NCBI GenBank assembly: GCA_002825515.1
Contig: PJET01000032.1
Coordinates: forward strand, 1 to 6,318
DNA from: Candidatus Thorarchaeota archaeon MP11T_1
GTDB taxonomy: Archaea > Asgardarchaeota > Thorarchaeia > Thorarchaeales > Thorarchaeaceae
DNA: 6,318 nucleotides
Direction: 5' to 3'
Shown: positions 1-5,602 of the stretch, in pieces
Layout: the number at the start of each line of letters is the position of its first letter
How positions within the stretch are numbered: position 1 is the first letter of the stretch
Program-made: the position numbers and the translations under genes
Notes under the pieces: model-generated
Databases searched by the model: none
Told to the model about the DNA's origin: nothing
Seen by the model: the letters and a program-made list of their open reading frames with translations, nothing else

Positions 1-60
1 ACTGGCTATGCCTATTAGTAGTCCGGGAGCTCCTAAAATGGCTACATCCAAATATTGCAT
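1..60 (-). CDS. Start of a probable membrane protein, truncated by the window edge
   Basis: Twenty codons are visible from an ATG at 60 to the left edge, reading MQYLDVAILGAPGLLIGIAS. The stretch is hydrophobic from residue 4 onward and could be a first membrane segment or a signal anchor. A GGAG at 72-69 lies 8 bases before the ATG. An in-frame TGA at 123-121 limits any upstream extension. It follows the nitroreductase gene on the same strand after an 81-bp gap, so it could be co-transcribed. No function can be given from 20 residues. It could also be a chance open frame, but the Shine-Dalgarno site and the composition favour a real gene. Confidence 0.45.
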   Translation of the reverse strand, partial: MQYLDVAILGAPGLLIGIAS

Positions 61-141
61 AGATTCATCTCCAAGACAAGTATAGAAGAAATCAGAGCAT
101 TGATTAATTCTTTGCCGGTTTCATGGGAAAGTTGAATGCAC

Positions 142-684
142 CTACCATTTATTCCAATGCACGATTTCTGAGAGGTCCTTTCTCGTTCTTGGGGCTTTCT
201 CCTTTTCTCTCGACCGCTCATCAAGCATTTTGGGGTCGCCCTCGTATCCAATGAACACAACAGTCACGATTCTATATGCATCAGGGATTCCTACGATATT
301 TTTGAGTTGATCTTCATTCCATCCTGCTGTTGGATGTCCTAGGAGTCCAAGATGAACCGTTTGAAGAAGCATATTTTCAACTGCTAGACCGACATCCATC
401 ATGAAATAGGGTAGTCCATGAGAAGGACAGCCGCCATCCTCCTTAGCAGCAACAATGATCATTACCGGTGCAGCTTTTGCATATGCATTACCCCTGCTCA
501 GAGATTCATGGGCTTTTACCAAAACTTCAGGGTCGCGGAGTACCACGAAATTCCAGGCTTGTGTATTCATGCATGATGGTGCCCATCTCCCAGCCTCAAG
601 AATTGATTCAAGCATATCATCTGAGATTGGTTTGTCAGAAAAAGCACGCCCACTACGTCGCTTCATAATCTCCTGTAATATCAA
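142..684 (-). CDS. Nitroreductase-family flavoprotein (FMN-dependent oxidoreductase)
   Basis: This 180-residue protein belongs to the nitroreductase-like family: FMN-binding, usually homodimeric cytoplasmic enzymes that use NAD(P)H to reduce nitro compounds, quinones or other acceptors. Visible marks are the N-terminal RRSxRxF phosphate-binding motif (Arg9, Arg10, Ser11, Arg13), APSxxNxQxW at 35-44, DxGLAVENMLLQ at 97-108 followed by LGL, and a basic C-terminal tail ending HWNKW. Length suits the short archaeal and clostridial type. The start is TTG at 684, because a match to the extended archaeal anti-SD lies just upstream and the MILQEIMKRRS spacing fits family N-termini. ATG at 666 would remove six residues and leave a GGAG only 3 bases away. 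It lies 30 bp after the small Cys-rich gene on the same strand, so they are probably one operon. The substrate cannot be read from the sequence. Confidence 0.93.
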   Translation of the reverse strand: MILQEIMKRRSGRAFSDKPISDDMLESILEAGRWAPSCMNTQAWNFVVLRDPEVLVKAHESLSRGNAYAKAAPVMIIVAAKEDGGCPSHGLPYFMMDVGLAVENMLLQTVHLGLLGHPTAGWNEDQLKNIVGIPDAYRIVTVVFIGYEGDPKMLDERSREKEKAPRTRKDLSEIVHWNKW

Positions 685-688
685 AGAA

Positions 689-696
689 TGATCCCC
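689..696 (-). promoter_or_regulatory. Shine-Dalgarno site that decides a TTG start
   Basis: On the minus strand this reads GGGGATCA, one mismatch from GGTGATCA, the downstream half of the sequence complementary to the archaeal 16S 3' end. It ends 4 bases before the TTG at 684. It supports translation of the nitroreductase from TTG rather than from the ATG at 666. Confidence 0.5.
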
Positions 697-714
697 ACAT
701 TTTTTCCTTAGTCT

Positions 715-882
715 TTATTCTTTAAGAGCCATAGCAGTTCCGCAATGTTCAGGAACATCTTGATGCCCACAAGCAGGGCCCATCCAACAGACGAGTTGGT
801 CGCCTTCCATGTGCATCTCTCTTCCACAGTGAACAGGTACGGATACCTCGGCTCCACACTTTTTACATACTAGTTGTCCCAT
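715..882 (-). CDS. Small Cys/His-rich metal-binding protein (55 aa)
   Basis: The frame runs from ATG at 882 to TAA at 717-715 and encodes 55 residues. Six cysteines (6, 9, 19, 32, 38, 47) and four histidines (18, 24, 40, 46) make it almost certainly a metal-binding miniprotein. It opens with a CxxCG knuckle and then shows HCG-x-x-M twice, at 18-23 and 46-51, on either side of a CWMGPACGH segment, so it may be an internal duplication of a knuckle. Zinc is the likely metal; iron as in desulforedoxin-like folds is possible. GGTGAT lies 6 bases before the ATG, a strong Shine-Dalgarno site, and TATA-like boxes sit at archaeal distance. It is the first gene of a probable operon with the nitroreductase, so a redox or partner role is conceivable, but no function is recognised. 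Confidence 0.85.
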   Translation of the reverse strand: MGQLVCKKCGAEVSVPVHCGREMHMEGDQLVCWMGPACGHQDVPEHCGTAMALKE

Positions 883-913
883 ATCAAAATCACCTTTCGA
901 GCTACTTGCTCAA

Positions 914-947
914 AACTATATATAACTTCTATTAACTATATTTAACT
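914..947 (-). promoter_or_regulatory. Promoter region with two TATA-like boxes in a 14-bp direct repeat
   Basis: On the minus strand AGTTAAATATAGTT (947-934) and AGTTATATATAGTT (927-914) match at 13 of 14 positions with a period of 20 bp. The proximal copy contains TTATATATA, a good archaeal TATA box. Transcription starting about 25 bases downstream would begin near 895, leaving a leader of roughly a dozen bases that just holds the GGTGAT site of the 55-residue gene. The distal copy may be a second TATA element, or the pair may be a regulator operator. Between 948 and the end of the dehydrogenase gene at 1100 I see no further gene and no clear terminator. Confidence 0.55.
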
Positions 948-1099
948 TTGTTGATGGTCCCATAATCAGATGTGCAAAGAACCGTATCTTAAGTCGAATT
1001 CTCTGCTTTTAAGTCAACAACGACTGATAGAGTAGAGAGACTTGACAAACTCTGTAGTCCTTGATAGTAGTTCCAATACCTTCTATATGAAATGACATC

Positions 1100-2359
1100 C
1101 TAGATAGGATAGTATTTGTCAGGTGCTTCAGCATACACTTTTTCATCTGTTTTGTGTGCTCCAGGTGTGTCCAGCTCTACATCTCGTTTTAGAGACCGGT
1201 CTTCGGCTAATATTTCGTTGAAAACTTCATTTTGGATTATGAGCCGCTGTACCTCATTACTTCCAGTCCATATGGTGGCTAATCTAGCATCACGATAAAG
1301 TCGTTCTAGTGGATAAACATCCGTGTAGCCAATCCCTCCAAGAATCTGCATTGCTTCGTGAACAGCATTAAATCCAGCCTCAGTGGCAAACACCTTTGCC
1401 TGAGATACTTCTTTTCTGCACCATTCACCAGTATCAGCCATCTTGGCAGCACGATATACGAGGCCTCTTGCAGCATCCAGTGAAGTGGTGCAGTCAGCAA
1501 CTTTGAAGCTAATAGCTTCGAATTTTTTGATTGCTCTTCCAAATGCTTCTCTTTTGTCTGCATATCTAACCGCGATTTCGATAGCAGCTCTACCCATACC
1601 AATAGGACCAGCAGCAGATGTCAATCTCTCAGGAACCATCATTGCGTTGAATATAGAGTTCCCGTCATTAAGCTCACCGACGAGGTTTGTCTCAGGAACT
1701 TCTACGTTTCTCATCATTATTCTTGCAGCCCCCATGCCGCGACAACCCATGAGTTCATACTCTTCCTCAACCTTGACGCCCATATCTCGATCAATGAGAA
1801 ATGCACTGAGTGACTGGTGTGGTGGTGCCTTCAAGTCAGTTTTAGCATAAACTAGAAAATAATCCGCTCCAACACCCCCTGCAACAAACCTCTTCTCACC
1901 ATTTACAATGAAGACATCATCTTTCTTGATAGCTGTTGTATTAGTACCAAAGAAATCCGATCCACCACGAGGCTCTGTCAAACCCTCACCACAGATCTTT
2001 TTCCCTTGGAGGGTTGGAAGCAAATACTCTTTCTTTTGTACGGATGTTCCAAACTTATTGATTGCCTCGCCCACAATACTTGGTAGTGAGTATGCACAAC
2101 CAAGAGCAATTCCAAGAACTCCTATTTCTTCAAGTGCCACCATCTCGGAAACCCAACCTAGACCACGTCCGCCATATTCTTTCGGAAATCGTAATCCAAG
2201 GAGGTTCTCCTTAGCTGCAACTTTAATGAACTCGTATGGATACTCCTTAGCCTTGCTATCCATAGCAAGTATCAGTTCTCGGTCGACATGGTCTCTTACA
2301 AACCTACGGACTTCATTTCTGATATTCCGTTCATCCTCACTTAATAGAACATCAAACAT
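1100..2359 (-). CDS. Acyl-CoA dehydrogenase (FAD-dependent, LCAD/isovaleryl-like active site)
   Basis: This 419-residue protein catalyses alpha,beta-dehydrogenation of an acyl-CoA to an enoyl-CoA with FAD, the first step of beta-oxidation or branched-chain acid breakdown. The full fold is present: N-terminal helical domain (about 1-120), middle beta domain beginning GLTEPRGGSD at 126-135, and a C-terminal helical domain with KREAFGRAI (269-277) and the FAD-contacting QILGGIGY (338-345). At the MCAD catalytic position (YEGT in MCAD) the sequence is IWTGS with Thr365, while the VPERL segment supplies Glu244 at the site used by LCAD and isovaleryl-CoA dehydrogenase. A tail of about 40 residues after the RLIIQ helix, ending YYPI, is longer than usual. 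ATG at 2359 has GAGGT upstream and starts 3 bp after the ferredoxin stop, so translation is probably coupled. Chain-length preference is not readable. Confidence 0.96.
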   Translation of the reverse strand: MFDVLLSEDERNIRNEVRRFVRDHVDRELILAMDSKAKEYPYEFIKVAAKENLLGLRFPKEYGGRGLGWVSEMVALEEIGVLGIALGCAYSLPSIVGEAINKFGTSVQKKEYLLPTLQGKKICGEGLTEPRGGSDFFGTNTTAIKKDDVFIVNGEKRFVAGGVGADYFLVYAKTDLKAPPHQSLSAFLIDRDMGVKVEEEYELMGCRGMGAARIMMRNVEVPETNLVGELNDGNSIFNAMMVPERLTSAAGPIGMGRAAIEIAVRYADKREAFGRAIKKFEAISFKVADCTTSLDAARGLVYRAAKMADTGEWCRKEVSQAKVFATEAGFNAVHEAMQILGGIGYTDVYPLERLYRDARLATIWTGSNEVQRLIIQNEVFNEILAEDRSLKRDVELDTPGAHKTDEKVYAEAPDKYYPI

Positions 2360-2362
2360 TGT

Positions 2363-2713
2363 TTAACCTCTGTTACCTTCTAATAGAGCGTTAAGTGTAG
2401 CATCCGATCCACTTGCTCTTTCTAAACTAATTGCCTGGACAGGACACACAATCTCGCAAACAAGACAGAGTATACAGTCCTCTTCTCTAGCAGGATCTAC
2501 CACTAAATGTTCAGATTCATCCTGTATTAGTACAAACACATTAGTCGGACATGCATCTACGCATTTCTCACAACCATAACATAATGAGAAGTCTACTCCC
2601 ACAAGATGGCCATGAATGTAAGCCGTTTCCCTCTGTGGTGATTGCCAAACAGGATGCCCAAGATGTTGTTTGACAATCTTCCATGTTTTCCTGAATGTCC
2701 TATCAATTGGCAC
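2363..2713 (-). CDS. zfx: Zinc-containing ferredoxin with two [4Fe-4S] cluster motifs
   Basis: The 116-residue protein matches the zinc-containing ferredoxins known from Sulfolobus and Thermoplasma, cytoplasmic electron carriers in which an N-terminal extension is tied to the core by a zinc ion. The family ligands, three His and one Asp, correspond to His17, His20 and His34 (in HLGH and IHGHLVGVDF) and Asp73 (in VVDPAREEDC). Cluster motifs are C45xxC48xxC51xxxC55P and C80xxC83xxC86xxxC90P. In Sulfolobus the position of Cys48 is Asp and that site can hold a [3Fe-4S] cluster; here all cysteines are present, so two [4Fe-4S] clusters are expected. The start is GTG at 2713, the only plausible start before an in-frame TAG upstream; no Shine-Dalgarno lies close, so the message may be leaderless. 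It sits 42 bp after the duplicated-domain gene and 3 bp before the acyl-CoA dehydrogenase, to or from which it may carry electrons. Confidence 0.92.
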   Translation of the reverse strand: MPIDRTFRKTWKIVKQHLGHPVWQSPQRETAYIHGHLVGVDFSLCYGCEKCVDACPTNVFVLIQDESEHLVVDPAREEDCILCLVCEIVCPVQAISLERASGSDATLNALLEGNRG

Positions 2714-2734
2714 GAGAAAACAAAATACAGGGTT

Positions 2735-2743
2735 CCTTTTAGA
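2735..2743 (-). promoter_or_regulatory. Possible TATA-like element for a leaderless ferredoxin message
   Basis: TCTAAAAGG on the minus strand lies about 22-30 bases before the GTG start, the distance expected if transcription begins at the start codon. It is a poor match to a TATA box. It is offered only because no ribosome binding site is visible at this start. Confidence 0.2.
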
Positions 2744-2755
2744 GAATTTGGAAAA

Positions 2756-3544
2756 CTAGATTAATTGCTCCAAGAACTCTGTTTTGAGATTAGTTCTATA
2801 GTCTTTCAACAGCTCTGCTAGTCGTCTTGCATTCCTCACTAATCTATTCCAGAATCTCTCAGCATCTTCTGGGCCATGTAATCTAAACTCAACATCAAAA
2901 TTGTGAGGCCCATAACTAGGTATCCAACCTGTTATGTCTGCTAGAGTGAAGAGATGAGCACTGGATCTTGGATACACTCTCTCATCAAACATGACATACG
3001 GTAGATACGGGTCTCTATTTGGATGGTCTTTTGTTAATCCTGAACAACTCTGTGTAGTAGGAAAACCCAGTTTATTCAATGCTTTGATGTGTGTCTGAAT
3101 TGATTCGTCAACTGAATCTAGAAACTCATCTGCTGGTTTGTACCTGTGGTATGGACCTTCCCAATTCTTTCGAAACCAGCGATTTTCGTTGTATATCCAA
3201 TGAGTGCTCGGAATGATTCCATGTGTCAATTCCTGCCTATAATTATCAAGAGACCTCATTATTTCTTCAGTAGTATCCAACAAACGTATCCAAGACCCAT
3301 ATTGATCGTTCACATTCTCTTGTCCATAGAGAACAACATTATCTGCTGAATTTAGTTCAGGAATCCATTGAGCCGCATCAGCTATTGTAAACAGATGCGC
3401 TTCAAAACCAGGATAACTTGACCGATCAAATTCAATTGATGGTCGTTGCTCTAGACAATTATCAAGAGCTAAACTGGAATGGTTCACCACTAAATCGAAT
3501 TTTGAAAGAGCAGAAATGCTCCTGTGAATCTCACATAAAATCAT
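2756..3544 (-). CDS. Uncharacterised protein with two diverged copies of one domain
   Basis: I do not recognise this 262-residue protein. It contains an internal duplication of about 100 residues. The first copy (about 4-106) has IHRSISALSKF, then FDRSSYP, AHLFTIAD and WIP. The second (about 146-252) has IQTHIKALNKL, FDERVYP, AHLFTLAD and WIP in the same order, and both end in a helix finishing DNYR or KDYR. Only the second copy has the polar motif TTQSCSGLTKDHP (about 163-175). A Trp-rich linker separates the copies. The SCSG motif recalls the SSCSGR motif of TYW3-type proteins of wybutosine synthesis, but nothing else supports that link. No signal peptide or membrane segment is seen, so it is probably cytoplasmic. 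ATG at 3544 is preferred because GGAG lies 7 bases before it; TTG at 3550 is too close to that site. It is first in line before the ferredoxin, 42 bp away. Confidence 0.8.
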   Translation of the reverse strand: MILCEIHRSISALSKFDLVVNHSSLALDNCLEQRPSIEFDRSSYPGFEAHLFTIADAAQWIPELNSADNVVLYGQENVNDQYGSWIRLLDTTEEIMRSLDNYRQELTHGIIPSTHWIYNENRWFRKNWEGPYHRYKPADEFLDSVDESIQTHIKALNKLGFPTTQSCSGLTKDHPNRDPYLPYVMFDERVYPRSSAHLFTLADITGWIPSYGPHNFDVEFRLHGPEDAERFWNRLVRNARRLAELLKDYRTNLKTEFLEQLI

Positions 3545-3673
3545 ATACAAGCTCCATGGAATGACTTCTAGTTCTAATTGTACAAGTTTGCTTATCTACT
3601 CTTCATTGTGTTCACGAAGTGATTAAATGCCAGTATGTGATTTTTAATTCTGGACATCAGGAGATGCATTTTG
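3545..3673. promoter_or_regulatory. Divergent intergenic region between two gene starts
   Basis: This 129-bp region separates the starts of the duplicated-domain gene (minus) and the membrane-protein gene (plus), so it must hold promoters for both unless one is read through. AT-rich candidates on the plus strand are GATTAAATG near 3621-3629 and TTTTTAATTC at 3641-3650; their complements could serve the minus strand. Shine-Dalgarno GGAG sites lie at 3660-3663 (plus) and at 3555-3552 (minus). No single TATA box stands out. Confidence 0.35.
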
Positions 3674-4456
3674 ATGACTGAAAGATTAGCTGAGCTGGAT
3701 GAACTTCATTCTATAATCGAACAGAATCCTAAGGAGGTTCCTACTGGAATTCGTAAGAGATTCTGGAAGATTGTCCGTCAGATTAAGAGAGAACCCAATC
3801 CCGATGAAGAAGAAATTATCAAAGCTTCCAATATTAGGAACATCCTATTTGAAGCAAGTCGAGGACGAACATTTCCTCTGATCCCAATACTATTACTGGA
3901 AACCGTCTTGGGACTGTTGGCATTATGGGGATACATCTGGGCATTGGAAACCCCCTTAGATTGGATGAATATCTTAGCATGGGAACTGGCAGATTGGATG
4001 TCTTTCGGATTGCGATTCATCTTTGTGTTTGCTGTAATCGCATTCCTCTATCCTATTGGACGAGTCATCGCAGGAAAGTGGGCGGGAATCAAGCTGGATG
4101 GGATGTGTAGAGACCAGTACTATGAACCTACTGTTAAGATTGACTACGTGACGTTCCTAAAGGCTCCAGCCTCGAAACGAAAATGGTTCTTCTTCTTCGC
4201 GGGATTATGGACCGTCATCACGTCGCTATGGTTATGGGTTCTTGGGATGTTTCTCGCTTGGGACTTTACAGCCTTCATTCCCGCATTTCTTTTAGCAGTC
4301 TTTGAAGGTTTGGTCATCCGGAGCGGAAATACATCACCAAATAGAGGAGAAATGGGGCACTACAATCGTGAAAAACGAATTGAACGAGCATGGAGGAAAA
4401 ACCTTGCAGCGCTCGAAGAAGTTGCTCAGGTTGATAGAGGTGATTCACAGTCCTAG
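3674..4456 (+). CDS. Four-helix integral membrane protein of unknown function
   Basis: The 260-residue protein has a charged, probably cytoplasmic N-terminal region of about 65 residues, including the basic stretch RKRFWKIVRQIKR. Four membrane segments follow at about 67-91, 109-133, 171-197 and 198-216, and a basic C-terminal tail (HYNREKRIERAWRKN). Between helices two and three lies a conserved-looking loop, IGRVIAGKWAGIKLDG through VKIDYVTFLKAPASKRKW. That layout distantly recalls M50-type membrane proteins, but the HExxH metal site is absent, so a protease function is not supported. ATG at 3674 is chosen, with GGAG ending 10 bases upstream; TTG at 3671 has a more standard 7-base spacing and would add one residue. 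Its stop codon overlaps that of the convergent DUF1028 gene. Trp and Phe are frequent in the helices. Confidence 0.82.
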   Translation: MTERLAELDELHSIIEQNPKEVPTGIRKRFWKIVRQIKREPNPDEEEIIKASNIRNILFEASRGRTFPLIPILLLETVLGLLALWGYIWALETPLDWMNILAWELADWMSFGLRFIFVFAVIAFLYPIGRVIAGKWAGIKLDGMCRDQYYEPTVKIDYVTFLKAPASKRKWFFFFAGLWTVITSLWLWVLGMFLAWDFTAFIPAFLLAVFEGLVIRSGNTSPNRGEMGHYNREKRIERAWRKNLAALEEVAQVDRGDSQS

Positions 4457-5367
4457 GATTCTTTTTGCCGCTTTAGCCACTCTGTCATCAAATCAGCATC
4501 TTCTAGTAAATAATCTACCACGCTAGGCCATATTGTTCCGTCATCTCGAGCCTTGTTCTCGAAGTTGTTAGTGTTAATCCATTCTGTGAGAGCTGCTTCT
4601 GTCCTTCCTCGATAGACATTCTCATAGCCTTTCTCAAGATAGCCTAGAGTGACAAGAGATTCCTGAATGATGGCTAGTAGGTCTCCTTCAATCTTCGTCA
4701 GTAGATTAGGATCTTCTCTGGAGAGGAGTGTCATATCGTATATGTTGAAAATACGAATCAATTCATCAATTGGACGTGGGTGTTCATCAACTCGAACGTC
4801 CACGTATCTGTCATTTCCACCCTCATAACCTCCATTTTCGCGCACCACAAATATTGCAGCAGATTGCATTCCTCGACGATCTCCACCTGCAGCTTGACCC
4901 GCAATGAGTCCTGCAAACAACTTGTCTATCAAATCGCCCTCAGTTGTTTCGAAGGCTTCAGCCATATCAACCACCACAGCTTCACTTGCCAGTATATTTC
5001 CTTGGCATGCAAAACCATCACCTACAATGTGACCAGCCCAGTCCATACAATCATTCCCTGTGTGAGTTATTGCATGGCCTTTTGAATCTACAATTCCTAT
5101 TTGACGGTGCTCTCGACCCTCATCCCCAGCAAGAAGAATATTCAGAGTTTCCGATGCACTCTTACCAGATTCAAGAAGAAGTAGTCCATTGGGGCCATAC
5201 CCAACATTTGCCCAAGCCTGTGTAGCTATTGCCCCAATATCGGCTTTAGCCCATGGGACAACAGAACCAACAGCAGGAAACTTCGATTGTACAATGATTC
5301 CGAGGTCACCATTCGCGGAATCACGCGCGACGATGGAAAATGTCGATGGACAGCTGATGTTTGACAT
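4453..5367 (-). CDS. DUF1028 family putative Ntn-hydrolase with C-terminal PG-binding-like domain
   Basis: The protein belongs to the DUF1028 family (COG3342), assigned to the Ntn-hydrolase superfamily; its substrate is unknown. Family blocks are clear: STFSIVARD near the N-terminus, then VQSKFPAVGSVVPWAKADIG, GREHRQIGIVD, WAGHIVGDGFACQGNIL and AGGDRRGMQSAAIFVVR. After about residue 215 there is a domain like the putative peptidoglycan-binding domain often joined to DUF1028, with IIQESLVTLGYL and EAALTEWINTNNFENKAR, which is curious in an archaeon. ATG at 5367 gives 304 residues, with GGAG 10 bases upstream and the family block at residue 9. ATG at 5415 would add 16 residues without a ribosome binding site. 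A weak TATA-like CATATTATC at 5405-5397 lies inside that longer version and favours the shorter one. The gene converges on the membrane-protein gene and its stop overlaps that gene's stop. Confidence 0.92.
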   Translation of the reverse strand: MSNISCPSTFSIVARDSANGDLGIIVQSKFPAVGSVVPWAKADIGAIATQAWANVGYGPNGLLLLESGKSASETLNILLAGDEGREHRQIGIVDSKGHAITHTGNDCMDWAGHIVGDGFACQGNILASEAVVVDMAEAFETTEGDLIDKLFAGLIAGQAAGGDRRGMQSAAIFVVRENGGYEGGNDRYVDVRVDEHPRPIDELIRIFNIYDMTLLSREDPNLLTKIEGDLLAIIQESLVTLGYLEKGYENVYRGRTEAALTEWINTNNFENKARDDGTIWPSVVDYLLEDADLMTEWLKRQKES

Positions 5368-5415
5368 TCTTTCAGGACTCCAATATGATACAGGTTTGAT
5401 AATATGCGCCCCCAT

Positions 5416-5511
5416 ATTTAGGCAGTCCGATTAGATTGGTTTTGTCGCATAGTAATCAAGTCTAACATCGATATTAGCATTAAGACAAAGGACTGTCTGA
5501 CCTACCTAAAT
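5416..5511. repeat. Interrupted imperfect inverted repeat in the divergent intergenic region
   Basis: ATTTAGGCAGTCC at 5416-5428 is mirrored by GGACTG at 5490-5495 and CCTAAAT at 5505-5511 on the other side, with 9 extra bases splitting the right arm. It lies between the DUF1028 and LRR genes, which are transcribed away from each other. It may be a regulator site or a chance match; the 61-bp spacing makes a tight RNA hairpin unlikely. The rest of the 235-bp region (5368-5602) shows no gene. Confidence 0.3.
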
Positions 5512-5586
5512 CTAAGTATCAAAGTAGGAAGCTGGAGAACCAATTTTTAGGGAAACCTTTTCTTGCCAGACATAACTTGATTTGAT

Positions 5587-5594
5587 AGGAAGGT
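5587..5594 (+). promoter_or_regulatory. Shine-Dalgarno site that favours a GTG start
   Basis: AGGAAGGT resembles the AGGAGGT consensus and lies 8 bases before the GTG at 5603. It overlaps the alternative TTG start region at 5582, so it cannot serve that start. Confidence 0.45.
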
Positions 5595-5602
5595 CGACAA
5601 AA

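Noticed and set aside
989..1015. TTAAGTC occurring twice, 20 bp apart
   Set aside because: Seven bases in an AT-rich intergenic stretch can recur by chance, and the flanks do not match.
1009..1025. Possible small hairpin, AAGTC with GACTG around AACAAC
   Set aside because: The stem is only four or five pairs with no T-run after it, so it is not a credible terminator.
1443..1850. Long open frame (135 codons) on the plus strand
   Set aside because: It lies antisense to a well-conserved part of the acyl-CoA dehydrogenase, and its product is low-complexity and rich in Ser, Ala and Pro, as expected for a shadow frame.
1908..2366. 152-codon open frame on the plus strand
   Set aside because: It is antisense to the N-terminal half of the acyl-CoA dehydrogenase, with no family motif and no clear ribosome binding site.
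3664..3681. ATG with a nearby GGAG in front of the membrane-protein gene
   Set aside because: It gives only five codons before TGA and is out of frame with the long gene; it is too short to support as a leader peptide.
4780..5434. Several plus-strand open frames of 80-101 codons
   Set aside because: All are antisense to the DUF1028 gene, whose protein motifs are unmistakable; their products are rich in His, Ser and Cys without a pattern.
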